Origin: Knufia peltigerae
Lineage: Eukaryota; Ascomycota; Eurotiomycetes; Chaetothyriales; Trichomeriaceae
NCBI GenBank assembly: GCA_030247855.1
Contig: JAPDRN010000020.1
Location: 62,001-126,000 of the forward strand
Direction of reading: 5' to 3'
Length of the DNA stretch: 64,000 nt
Position 1 is the stretch's first letter. Each line of letters opens with the position of its first letter. This document shows positions 31,231 to 41,538 of the stretch, in pieces. Both the position numbers and the translations under genes were made by a program. Under the pieces are notes generated by a model. The model made no database searches and was not told where the DNA came from. It worked only from the letters and a program-made list of their open reading frames with translations.

Positions 31231-32025
31231 TTACATCCCCAGTTCCTTTGCTAGTATTGGTGCCGCCACGTTGGAGGTGTGCAGACTGAGTTGTGTCGCA
31301 ATCTCGAGCACTTCCATAATTTCTTCCGGGGTTCCTCCATAGCCTAGGACATTCTTCATGTGAAGCTTCAGTCCTGGAACGTAAAGGTGGGTACTTGCAG
31401 CGTCGAAAGCACAATAAACCAATTCTTTGACCTTTGGCTCCAACACACCACCCCCTTTACCTGAGCCATCCACGTCTTTCAGCCACGGGACCGATGAGAA
31501 GTCCAGGTAGGCCTTGAAGAACTCTGGATCCAGAGCCAGGAAGTCCTCCCAGAAGGTATGCCAGTAGCCTCTATTCTTTGTAAATTCGGCCTTCAACTTC
31601 TCGCGTTCAGGATCATATGGTTTTGCCGCGGTCGGATGCGAGTCGTAGATTCCTTCCTCCTTCATGACCTCCACCAGCAAGGGTACGCCGATATTGCAGG
31701 CGTGTATCCCAAGTGTTCCGGTAAGTTCGATCACTTCAATGATTTCAGCGGCCGAGGCGCCTTCAGCCAAGGCAGCCTTGATGTGTTGCTGGATTCCCGG
31801 CAAGAATAGATGGGTTGAAGAAGCATCCACTGCTATTGACATGAGCTGTTGAATCTTTGGGGATAAATGTCTCTTCTTTCGAGGTACAGCAATGAGGTTC
31901 ACGCTGGCATCGAAGAGTTCCGGGCTCAGCTTCGCAATGCTTTCCCAGGTCTCGTCCCAAGGACCTTCACCAAGTTCCTTCTCGAACTTGCTCTTCAGCT
32001 GTGCAACATCTTTTGAGGATGACAT
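31231..32025 (-). CDS. Tandem carboxymuconolactone decarboxylase (CMD/AhpD-fold) protein
   Basis: Single exon, 264 residues, ATG 32025. Two CMD repeats are visible: about 37-110 (DASSTHLFLPGIQQHIKAALAEGASAAEIIEV) and about 170-250 (DAASTHLYVPGLKLHMKNVLGYGGTPEEIMEV). The fold is all-helical and is shared by gamma-carboxymuconolactone decarboxylase of the protocatechuate pathway and AhpD peroxidases. Neither repeat has the CxxC pair of AhpD, so a peroxidase role is unlikely; a decarboxylase/isomerase-like or binding role fits the cluster better. No signal peptide. The repeats are similar enough to suggest an internal duplication. The exact reaction is unknown. Confidence 0.82.
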   Translation of the reverse strand: MSSSKDVAQLKSKFEKELGEGPWDETWESIAKLSPELFDASVNLIAVPRKKRHLSPKIQQLMSIAVDASSTHLFLPGIQQHIKAALAEGASAAEIIEVIELTGTLGIHACNIGVPLLVEVMKEEGIYDSHPTAAKPYDPEREKLKAEFTKNRGYWHTFWEDFLALDPEFFKAYLDFSSVPWLKDVDGSGKGGGVLEPKVKELVYCAFDAASTHLYVPGLKLHMKNVLGYGGTPEEIMEVLEIATQLSLHTSNVAAPILAKELGM

Positions 32026-32595
32026 ATCGGGCGGCGGATTCTGTACGCTTGTACCATATATATGAGGTATCAGAAGTGTTGTGCTCGTCGTATATGTCTA
32101 TCGTAGTCAATTAGGTCAGAGAATCTCAAGGCCAACGGACTCGTTCTCAACAACAACTCTGCCTGAAATGGGGAAGGGTGTTTTAATATCCATATTACTG
32201 TCCGGAGCAGCCTGGAAGGTGTAAATACTTTATGGTGCCACCAATTGGCCAACCGGGGGTTTTGGCGGGCACGAGCAGTACCCGATGCCGGGAAAAGGCT
32301 TCAAAACAATACAATGCGGGGTGAAGTCCATGTACGTGGATGTGTAGAGCCCGCAACATTGACCTCCACTTCACAATTGTATTTCCGCGGATGGGGTTTA
32401 TTTCATGTGGGATTGAAGTACTCGTAGTATCTTGTTACTTACTACCTTCGCATTGAGGGTATTGAATAATCTCTGCATCTAAGCAGCTGAGTGTAGTTGT
32501 ATAGAGGGTTTAATTGCCAGGACGGAGGCATACGCCAAACAAACGTTTATCAACACCTCCTCCGCCCCATGTGTATGCAAGCCAAAGTGAAGTCT
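32026..32595. other. Intergenic: CMD promoter and metallo-beta-lactamase 3' end
   Basis: About 0.57 kb between two minus-strand genes. Contains the TATA-like element at 32055-32064; otherwise nothing identified. Confidence 0.45.
32055..32064 (-). promoter_or_regulatory. TATA-like element just upstream of the CMD gene
   Basis: On the minus strand the sequence reads CATATATATG, about 30 bases before ATG 32025. A typical TATA-to-start spacing would place transcription start almost at the ATG. Confidence 0.45.
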
Positions 32596-33640
32596 TCACG
32601 CTTTATGCTGCCCAAAGAATCTAGATTGGTTGTCGGGGTGCTCTTCCCATTCGAAATCGTGAGCGAATACACATTCCACACCTTTCGACTCTAGTTCTTG
32701 AATCCTTTCAATCGTTTGCTCGGCTAGTTTCTTGTCGGCGTGAATGCAGCAAATCTGCCCATGGTCATCCAACCACTCTCCAATTGCTCGTTCTTTCCTC
32801 ATGATTCTTCGGTCGTGACAGGCATCTCCAGCCAGGTAAATGCTGCTCATCGGGCCCGTCCTGGCGAGGAGATTGATATGACCTGGTAAATGCCCGGGGG
32901 CATCAACAATATAAAGACTGCCATCGTGGAACAAGTCGAGCACGCGAGGCAGATTGGCGTAAGGTTTCCATTCTTGGTCGAAATCCGGACCACTCGCAGG
33001 CTCTTGTCTCTTCTTTGTCTGCTCCTCAACCTCTTCATAAGGGTTGGACAGTTCGATTGTTCGACCCTCAGGTAGTAGGTCTGACTCGAAGAATGAATGG
33101 CTGCCTCGTAACGATCCTCCGCCTTGAAGAAGAGCTTGAGCTCCGTTTCCTATCACAAATGTGCTTCGGGGGAAGTCGCGAGGCTCTCCCACATGGTCCC
33201 AGTGAACCTAGAACAATCAATCAGCACCTTGGTCCAAGGATGGTTCGTTCCAATATCGGACTTACATGAGAGTATATCACATAGTCAATATCCTCCGGAG
33301 TCAAACCGCCAGCAGCCAGACTCGCAGTGACATCTGGTAAGGTATCCAAGGGTTGTCTGGTGTCGATGTGTCTTTGAATGGGCTCGATATAGCGCTTCGT
33401 ATCTCGTCGAATGCCCAGGTCAAAGACTATTCGAGTCTTCCGATTGGTCTCTGCATCTTGATGAACCACCAGGAAGGCCAAAGATGGTACGGTCTTGCGG
33501 TCGGTTTGTGACGCTGGATCGACGAAGAAGCGCTCGGGCAAGGTCAAGTGGCCGGCCTTGAGAGCATACACCTCGACTGTAGCCTCTGATGCGCTTTCAG
33601 GAGGTGAAGGAGGTGCCTGCTTCAGATAGGCGGTAGACAT
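32596..33640 (-). CDS. Metallo-beta-lactamase hydrolase, AHL-lactonase-like (copy 1)
   Basis: Exons 33640..33266 and 33207..32596 (58-nt intron), 328 residues. The zinc motif SHVHWDHVG (HxHxDH) spans the splice junction, which confirms it. Further ligands are seen in the PGHLPGH block, Asp in AGDACHD and the last His in FAHDFEWEEHP. Spacing and the N-terminal GHLTLPERFFVDP block match the second copy at 39678-40619 and the wider family of N-acyl-homoserine-lactone lactonase-like proteins, which open lactone rings. No signal peptide. A weaker N-terminal extension to TTG at 33727 was rejected. In this setting a catabolic lactonase is as likely as a quorum-quenching enzyme. Confidence 0.87.
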
Positions 33641-34515
33641 CCCGTCGAAAAGGCACGTTGAGGTCTTTGAGATTATGCGAACGCAAACATGTCTTTCAAG
33701 ATATTCTTTGACTTGAACACCAGCCAAACCAACCTCGCAGGTCCCTTTCCCGAGGACAGTCCCACTTTACCGCAAATCGACCGCTGGGAAGATTGGGGTA
33801 AGGAGTATATCCGAAAGGGGACTCGAGTGGCCTATTCCCCTAGTGCGCTGATAGTCTGGCTGGGCCTGTCTTTCTCCAAGCAGGGTGTGGTCTTGTGGCT
33901 GTTTTCCGAAAGGTTCTTCTAGGTGACTGGTCCCAGCGACAATTCAATCGTTAGACTCATCCAGGGTTGTTACCAAACATGCAGGGTGCAGAATGCATGC
34001 GGTATGACTGTACGAACGTGGCGCACTTTGTTACTGCAGTCAAGACTTCCAGTACGTGATGAGTCCTTGTCTTCTTGCACTGTAGGTAATGTAGGTGCAA
34101 GTAACAGATTAGGCGTTGCCCCCACCCACAAGTCCCTATTTGGCCCCCATAGAGACAGCCAGGGTCTTGTCACTTGCCCCTAAAAGCCTGTAAGTACAGG
34201 TTTTTCTCACAGCTTTTTGCCTTTGGTGGTGCCTGCAGCGCCTAGCGAGCCCCACCTATGGGTCAACCTAGAGCCTATTGCAGGCAGCTTCGAGGCCCTG
34301 TCATCGCCTTCGCTCCGAGAGCCGAATCCTAATGCCTCCCCTCCCTCATTTCCCACGTTCATCCTTCAATGCATCCCCAGAAAATTTCCCCAGACATTTC
34401 TCTCCATCTTGGTCGAGCTCGAATTTATCACAGAAACATCCCAAACGGCACTGATTCCAATACTCCACATTGAAGTTCATTGTCCAAATACGAGCATCCC
34501 TTCCCTGTCTCCCAC
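33641..34515. promoter_or_regulatory. Divergent promoter, lactonase copy 1 / C2H2 regulator
   Basis: 875 bases between divergent ATGs; must hold both promoters. The half nearest the regulator is CT-rich (from about 34300). No inverted repeat like that at 25793 was found by eye. Confidence 0.5.
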
Positions 34516-37281
34516 ATGATTGAGGAACCTGCCACCACGGAGCTCAATAGCAATGACCAGACTGAGCACCACGATCAGGACACCGCCGAACCGCCCCCAA
34601 AGAAGGCTAAAAGATTCCAATGTCACCACTGCCAGAGATTCTTTGCTCGCTTAGAGCACCTCCAACGACATGAGAGAACGCGTATGATGATCTGAGACAT
34701 TGATAGACTGACTTGCTCACATGGTGACCAGACACTCGCGAGAAACCGTTCGCGTGTACGCAATGCGACAGCAAATTTACACGAAGGTATGCGCAACTCC
34801 AAAGAGATGATCAATTGTAGCTAAGATGGAGTCAGCGATCTCCTCGTCCGTCACGAGAGACTGAGCCATGATGCAGAACGATGGGGAAGGAATGGGCGAG
34901 GAGAAAATCGCGGTGGTGGTTCACAATCAACATCGTCGCAACGACCGCCGGACGCGAATATGAATACGACGCTTGATATGACTGATGCCACCAGCTTGAC
35001 TTCTCCCGCCTTCTCTACCTCTCAAAACATGATGGGTGCCAGTTTCATGACGCCCAATCCAAATGCACCGACAGCAGCGACGCCAAATAACCATGACCTA
35101 TCCTTCGCGACCTTGCTCATGGCAGCGGAACATGCACAACCTCAGAATCCTCAACCACATGCCACGATGCCACAATCGAATCAACTATCAAACTCCATTT
35201 TTTCAGTACCGGACCAGTTCATGACCGATTCGACTGGGCAGCAATCGATGCAAGGGTCGACAAATCACCTAAGTAATATGGGCGGGATGGGACTCGGCGG
35301 GTTTGATTTTGACGACTCTCTTCAAGATCTCGCAAATTTCATGGATAATGGGGCGTTGTCGTCCTATCACTTTTCTTCCATGATTAGCGCTGAGCAACCT
35401 ATTCCATTCTTTTCTCCCGAGTCTTTGACACAGCCGATTGATGTCGGCCCTTCTACAGGACAACGGCCTGTGTCACGGCCTGTTCAAAACACTGATCAGC
35501 AAGAAGACTCGAGTTCATTTTCTCGTTACGGATCACGCTTGCCATCGCTGCAACCAGAAGAGAGCCCTGCGGCTCATCAGAACGAACAAGATACACCTCA
35601 GCGGCCTCTACACGACCTCAATTTAGACGACAGGCAGAATGTTGCGGTCAAGTTGGCCGAGTTTTCCCATGCGGTGCCCAGCAACTTCCAGCTCCCCTCG
35701 CGTTTAGCGCTATCGCGTTACCTTGCGGGATACGTCAACGGCTTTCATGAGCATCTTCCCTTCCTCCACATTCATACTCTTTCAGTCAACAATTGTTCCA
35801 TAGAGCTCATCCTCGCCATGGCAGCTGTCGGAGCTCAGTATTGCTTCGAGGGCCAAAAGGGCGTCGAGCTCTTCAATGTGAGTCAGTCGATTGCCATGCA
35901 GCGCATTCGACAGCGTGATGCCAGATTAGCTGCATCACATCGGTCTGTAGATACGCCCTCTACGTATTCCGGCCAACGGAAGTATAGCGAGGTTTTCCAT
36001 GTTGACGAAACGCCTCGAAGTGGCTCTTTGTCTGGTTGCTTAGGGTTGCCGTCTCAACCAGAAGATCCTACGGTGGAAAAGGAAGACTTGATGCAAACAG
36101 CCCAAGCGTTGCTGCTGCTGATGGCGATGGCCACATGGGCAAAGCATCGCGAAATTCTGCGTGAAGCTCTTGCCATTCAGAGTGTCCTCGCTACATTGGT
36201 GCGAGATGACGGGTTCAAAAGCCCTCCCGTGACGGACGACATTACCTGGTCCGACTGGATACGGCGCGAGACCACCAAGCGGACCAAGTTCATAGTCTTC
36301 TGTTTCTTCAACTTCCACACCATCGTTTACAACATCCCCTCTCTCATCCTCTCCTCGGAGCTCGATCTGCCCCTCCCTTGCAACGCAGCGGAATTCAAAG
36401 CACCTACGGCCGCCAAATGGAAGGAGGTTCATTCTCGCACCCCGCCAGAGGTCGGGTTTCAGACAGCTCTACATCGCCTGTTCTCCAGGACCAACACCGA
36501 AGTCAACACGTACAATTCCTCACTGGGTAACTATGTCCTCGTCCACGCCATTCTCCAGCACATCTTCTTCGTCCGCCATACCTCGCGGTATTGTCTCGAT
36601 CACGACGGCGATTTACGCAACGACGATGTTGCCGCCATCGAGCAAGCTCTTCGGAACTGGCAGATGGCGTGGAAACGGAACCCAGAGTCGTCCCTCGATC
36701 CGATGAATCCCAATGGCCCGGTGACGTTCAATTCCACGGCGCTGTTGCGCCTGGCGTACATCAGACTGAACGTCGACCTGGGCCCCGGTCGGGCGCTGGA
36801 CACTCGTGATCCCGCCCAGATCGCCAATGCCTTTCGCGACAGTCCCTCGGTCAAGCGCACCCCGAAACTAGTGCGCGCCGTGCTACACTCGGCACACGCA
36901 CTCAGCATTCCCGTCAAGATCGGCATCCACCTGGTCGCGCAGACACAGACATTCATGTGGTCGATCCAACACTCGCTGTGTACGCTGGAGTGCGCCTTTT
37001 TGCTGAGCAAGTGGCTGGAAGCTCTGAGTCTGCCGGACTCGGGACCTTCCATCACCAACGACGAACAGAAGATCGTCACGCTGGTCAAGACCATGCTGGA
37101 CGAGACCGAGTTCGCCATGCCCGTGGACGTGCCGATGGATTCCCCCGCGGCCATGAAGTATCTCAGCGCGGGCGTGCTGAGGGTGTGGGCGCAGGTTTTT
37201 CGAGGCTCACAGACGTGGGCAATCGTGGATGTCATCGGGTCTAGTTTGAACATTTACGCCGACATGCTTGAAGCGGGTTAA
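34516..37281 (+). CDS. C2H2 zinc-finger transcription factor with fungal-specific regulatory domain
   Basis: Exons 34516..34681, 34732..34786 and 34836..37281 (introns 50 and 49 nt), 888 residues. Two adjacent C2H2 fingers lie at about 37-87: FQCHHCQRFFARLEHLQRHERTH, linker TREKPF, then ACTQCDSKFTRSDLLVRHERLSH. Both introns fall inside the finger region, and the junctions restore the canonical finger spacing. A Gln/Asn/Met-rich stretch (about 100-320) may activate transcription. The fungal_trans-type regulatory region follows (about 350-750). Proteins of this layout (AmdX/Klf1-like) are nuclear activators. Its central place and divergence from lactonase copy 1 make it the likely local regulator of the cluster; this is inferred from position. 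Confidence 0.9.
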
Positions 37282-37602
37282 TAATGACTGGGGAGGTATT
37301 GACCGCAGAGACCCGCTGACCGTGGACATATAATGTTTATCTGGCCATGTATCCCGATGGTTCCTTATCAGCAATCTTATTCTTTTGAGGCGATAGATCT
37401 TGTTGTGAAAATGATACCCCGTGCGAGTGAAAGTACTCAAAAGAGTGAGTGGCTTGACTCGAGAGCGACCAAAAAACAGACACATTTTTACCGTAGAATA
37501 CGGAGTATATGAACAAAACCTTCGGGTTTGTCTTTGTAAATCCTGGGTTTTTTTGTTTGCTTGTGTTTGTGTAGAGATATATATTCTATGCTTTAATTTT
37601 TT
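37282..37602. other. Convergent intergenic region, regulator / dehydrogenase
   Basis: 321 bases; shared 3' region with one TACGGAGTA nonamer at 37499-37507. No gene. Confidence 0.45.
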
Positions 37603-38691
37603 TCATTTCCTCTCCTGATCGTTCAACCACTTGTAGACGACCCTGGCGTCCTTTCCCTTGTACCTCTCGTCGCTCATGGCCTCGTCGAAGGCTCCCAGGG
37701 TGGGCTTGTCCAGGATGGTCCTGGCCCCGACCATCTCGGCCAGGCTGCTACCCATCTCCAGGACGTGCTTACAGAGTTCGATCCGGAACCCCCCCTCGTA
37801 CCCCCGACTGGCGGGGGCGTTGGCGTGGATCCCGGGGACGGGGTTGCTCTGGCTCGTGACCCAACACTGGCCCCCGGAGACGTTGATGACGTCGGTCAGC
37901 ATCTTGAGGTCCAGGTTCATCTTGGCCCCGATGTTGAGGGCCTCGCTGGCCGCCAGGGAAGTGATGGCCGAGAGGTAATTGTTGATGACCTTGAACGCCG
38001 TCCCCGCGCCGACGTCGCCGCAGTGGAAGATGCTGTCCTTCTTGCCCATGTACTGGAGGTAGGACTTGGCGTGCTCGAAGGGTGGTTTGCTGCCCGCGCC
38101 GACCATGAAGGTGAGCGTCCCGGCCTCGGCTCCCATGGGACCACCGGACACCGGGGCGTCGACAAAGTCCAGAGTTGCTCCCTTGCCGAGTCGCGACACG
38201 GCTTCCTTGGCCGCCGACCCGACCTTGAGGATCGTGGCAGTCTCGATGGTGCCACATTCCATGATCAACTTCTTTTGAGGGTCGGTCTGTGACACCTCGA
38301 CCGCCGCGGGGATGATCCCCGTTGAAGCATCGAGGTAGACCTTTTCCACCGCCCCGGCGGTGGGCAGCATCGTGATGACGGTGTTGGCCCTCGTCACGGC
38401 CTCTCGGCCGTTGGCGATGACCTCCAGGGGTCCCTGGCCGGCCATTTGCTTCTGGAATTTCTGGATCAGTGCCTCCGATACATCACAGATCAGGAGGGTG
38501 TGAGAGTCGTCGAGTTTCGTTCGGAGGTTGACGGCCATGGAGTAACCCATGACCCCGATGCCTTTTTCACGAGCGTGGTCAGTTCACGTGTCCTTTTCCA
38601 CTGGGGTCTGCGCTACCTGCGACTGTGCAAAGGTGTATTGAGAGAGGAGAAACATACCGATGAAGGCTATCGTCTTGTCTGCGGAAGACAT
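37603..38691 (-). CDS. Beta-hydroxyacid dehydrogenase (3-hydroxyisobutyrate dehydrogenase-like)
   Basis: Exons 38691..38658 and 38561..37603 (96-nt intron), 330 residues. Splicing joins IAFIG to IGVMGYSMA, restoring the N-terminal NAD(P) motif (GxGxMG). The substrate signature is DAPVSGGPMGAEAGTLTFMVG and the catalytic-lysine block is GTAFKVINNYL. Members oxidise or reduce short beta-hydroxy acids (3-hydroxyisobutyrate, tartronate semialdehyde, 6-phosphogluconate relatives). No mitochondrial presequence is evident, unlike valine-pathway HIBADH, so a cytosolic role in the cluster pathway is plausible. Codon third positions are strongly GC-biased, which gives a 175-codon antisense open frame (37765..38292 +) that is not a gene. 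Confidence 0.88.
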
Positions 38692-39677
38692 CTTGTTGGG
38701 TGTGTTGATGTGTGTTGATGTGGTTGCGGTGGTGACGTTGATGTTGTTGGTAAGGAGATGTGGACGAGAGCACTCCCGCAAGGTCAAGTAGGTGGTCTAG
38801 ATGATCTGATTTGAACAACGTTTGTATTTGGGTTCACTCTGTTGAAGGTGAGTATGAAAGTATGAGCAAGCAATTTCTCTTAAAGATAAAAATAAAAATT
38901 AAATCGACAATGGAATCAAAAATCGAAGACCACATCAATCACAATTGGGTTCTTCTACGCCATACAAAAACAGATCGTCCCTCGAAACCCAGAAACGACG
39001 AAAACCTTCTCCGCAGCAAAAAAGCAAAGCCGGTAGAGTCGGCATACAACTCTCCAATGCGATCAAATTCAGAAGTTGAACCGCCACAACCCCCGCCTGT
39101 TCGAAGGAGTCCGAGAAATGCTCGTACGACTATCCGTACTGTACTGTAGAGGAGTTCATCACGAGAACTACCCAGTCAGTACCTTGGGAGGTAGTTTTGC
39201 TATGAACATGGTGGATGTCGCCTTGTCGTTGGTTTACCCCAATTCAATGGGGGACCTGGAGCTGTTGGAGAAGGAAGTAACACAAAAAGAAGAAATTGGG
39301 GCAAAAAAGACCACAGCGGGGCAAAGAGGCCGAGGATGAGATGAGATTTTGAAAATTGACCAGGATACTGTAGAACCATTGATTGTCCACCCCACATGCT
39401 CGTAACTGTTGTGGAGTTGTCGAAACACAACGCCGGTCACTCTGCGCAGTATGGAGACTCGTACAGAACCTCATCGAGTACTCCGGACCTCTCAGTCTCG
39501 GTTGCTTGGACATCAATGCTTAGACCACGTGATTCAGATATTGTTGATGCCTCGAGTACTCGAGCAGTAGAGGCAGATGGGACAGTACGCCAGCACTACA
39601 AGACCAGGAATCCCTCAATGCAAGAAAGTGACAGCTTCCATGGAATTTCTTTTAAAATACTTCGTCCTCATCGACTT
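38692..39677. other. 1-kb intergenic region upstream of the dehydrogenase
   Basis: Dehydrogenase promoter plus the 3' end of lactonase copy 2. An A-rich plus-strand open frame around 38811..39149 encodes a basic peptide without recognisable features; I do not call it. Confidence 0.4.
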
Positions 39678-40619
39678 CTATATCGTGCCGGGGAAGAACT
39701 TGTGAGGATTGTTCTTCCTCCAAACCCCGTCGTGAGCCACCACCACTTCGACACTGCTGCCTCCCTCGAGGCTAGGCGTCGGGGTCTTCAACAATGGACC
39801 GATCCGTTTCAACGTCTCCTTCGCCTGCTCCGTGTCCACATGGACAGACCTCAGGTTTCCGTGTCCGTCGTCGTACAGTGCGACATCCTTTTCGCCGGTC
39901 AGGATGCGAGGGTCGTGGCAGCAATCACCCCCGAGGTACACCCATTTTTTGGGTCCCGTCTTTGCAAGTAGATTCACGTGTCCGAACAGATGACCGGGGC
40001 TGTCGACGATGTAGACACTGCCATCGCCAAAAAAGTCCACCGTGGCGGGGAACCCTGCAAAGGGCTTCCACGTGTGGTTCGTCTGCTTGGACGCCGCGGT
40101 CGCGCTGTCCTTGGACACCGGTGGTAATTCCAAAGTCCTGTCCCGCGGCAGTAGGTCTGGGTTGAAGATTTCTTTCGGGTAGTGAGGAGGTGCTCCGTGC
40201 TTGAGCAGGTGCAGTGTCCCTGACCCGACGACGAACTGAGAGTTGGGAAAGTCGTCCGGGGTGCCCTCGTGGTCCCAGTGGAGATGACTGGGTATCACAA
40301 TGTCGATATCTTTGGCCGGATCGAGACCGCCTGCTTTCAAGCTGTCGCCGACATCAGGGCGGAGAATGGTAGGCTGTCGGTTGGTGATGTGTGCTTGCTG
40401 TGCCGGAGGGTATTTGGTCAGATCGCGTTTCAAACCCAGGTCGAAGACGAGTTTGCTGGATTTGCCATCTTGAGAGCGATGTTGGATCAGGAAAGCCAAC
40501 GAGGGAACAGTCGCCTTTTTTTCCGGATCCGCATCTGTGATGAACAGTCTTTCTGGCAGAGTGAGTTGCCCTCCTTCGAGTGCTGAAATGGTCACATAGA
40601 CCTCGCCCGTCGAGCCCAT
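39678..40619 (-). CDS. Metallo-beta-lactamase hydrolase, AHL-lactonase-like (copy 2)
   Basis: Single exon, 313 residues, ATG 40619. It parallels copy 1 block for block: GGQLTLPERLFI near the start, zinc motif SHLHWDHEG, PGHLFGH, Asp in GGDCCHD and final His in VAHDGVW. Unlike copy 1 it lacks the intron inside the zinc motif. The two genes are same-strand and 6 kb apart, flanking the regulator and dehydrogenase, so they probably arose by an old duplication with intron loss or gain. Probable zinc lactonase or esterase in the cytosol; substrate unknown. Confidence 0.88.
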   Translation of the reverse strand: MGSTGEVYVTISALEGGQLTLPERLFITDADPEKKATVPSLAFLIQHRSQDGKSSKLVFDLGLKRDLTKYPPAQQAHITNRQPTILRPDVGDSLKAGGLDPAKDIDIVIPSHLHWDHEGTPDDFPNSQFVVGSGTLHLLKHGAPPHYPKEIFNPDLLPRDRTLELPPVSKDSATAASKQTNHTWKPFAGFPATVDFFGDGSVYIVDSPGHLFGHVNLLAKTGPKKWVYLGGDCCHDPRILTGEKDVALYDDGHGNLRSVHVDTEQAKETLKRIGPLLKTPTPSLEGGSSVEVVVAHDGVWRKNNPHKFFPGTI

Positions 40620-41538
40620 CTTGTCAGCTGTAATCGTTTACGCTTGTAGGAGCTGTATGAGAGCGATCGCTCACTCGTGTTTGTATGGATGATACCTAGA
40701 TACACAATGGGATTATACGTCCATAATACAGAGTGATTTAGATAAGTGTACTCCGTATACATAGCATGAGATATTCCCCGCGAGATGGAGTCTGGTTCAG
40801 GACCTCAGGTTAGGTAGGTACCTACCTAGCTAAGGAACTCCGTACAACGTACGCCCTTAATTAGCGCCTAAAGCAAACAGACATCGGGCGTATCCAGGCA
40901 TAAGAGGAGTGTCTGGGTACGAGTCCCGGCAATCAGACCCCCCCCCTCCGAACTCATTTTGGAGAAGCTTGGGGCTTGCGATGACCAACTCCATATGCTG
41001 GACTACTCGTACACAATGAACCTACAGTACATCGCACAGTACGCCGCACTGTACACCCGCACTTGCTTCCACACATTCTGATCAAGGACAGGCACGAGTC
41101 AAGCAAAGTCATCATGTCTCATTTCGTCCCTATGGCCATCGGATGGTTTTTGCCCGACGTTCATCTCTAGTGGACGAGTTAAATAGGTCCATCTGCGACC
41201 TCCGATGCGGATCGCAAATATCGCTATATGAATGCCTCCAGCTTACAGCCTCGACAGCCGAAATATCAAGGGAGTACTTGGCGAAAAAGCACCTGGAAGC
41301 TAGAAAGGTCCATTCATCGCATTATACATGCGACGTCTTCCTCGTCAAGGGGCCTCTGGTCCAAATGGCAGTATTTTCAGGTTGAGTGAACGCACCATTT
41401 GCTGCGCGTAGTTTCGGATAGCTCTAGTGGTTTTGTCCAAAATGAAATGGAAGGCCTTGGACCTTATACAAAGATATCATGGCTTCATAATTTGAGTTTC
41501 TGCTCGTGTTCCGTCTCTCGCCGGGATTCCCTTGCTCG
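40620..41538. other. Intergenic: lactonase copy 2 promoter and HOOK 3' end
   Basis: Contains a TACTCCGTA nonamer (40749-40757) and an 18-bp palindrome (40811-40828). A short plus-strand ORF with ATG 41143 (80 codons) has no recognisable feature and is not called. Confidence 0.45.
40811..40828. repeat. 18-bp perfect palindrome of TAGG/CCTA units
   Basis: TAGGTAGGTACCTACCTA is its own reverse complement. It lies about 190 bases upstream of lactonase copy 2. The same units recur as a 12-bp palindrome at 63223-63234. Confidence 0.9.

Noticed and set aside
33641..33727. N-terminal extension of lactonase copy 1 to TTG 33727
   Set aside because: No ATG, and copy 2 starts at the position matching ATG 33640.
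37765..38292. 175-codon plus-strand open frame
   Set aside because: Antisense to the dehydrogenase with its intact NAD and catalytic blocks.
41143..41385. 80-codon plus-strand ORF with an ATG
   Set aside because: No homology-like feature; lies between the HOOK 3' end and the lactonase promoter. Cannot be excluded as a small gene.
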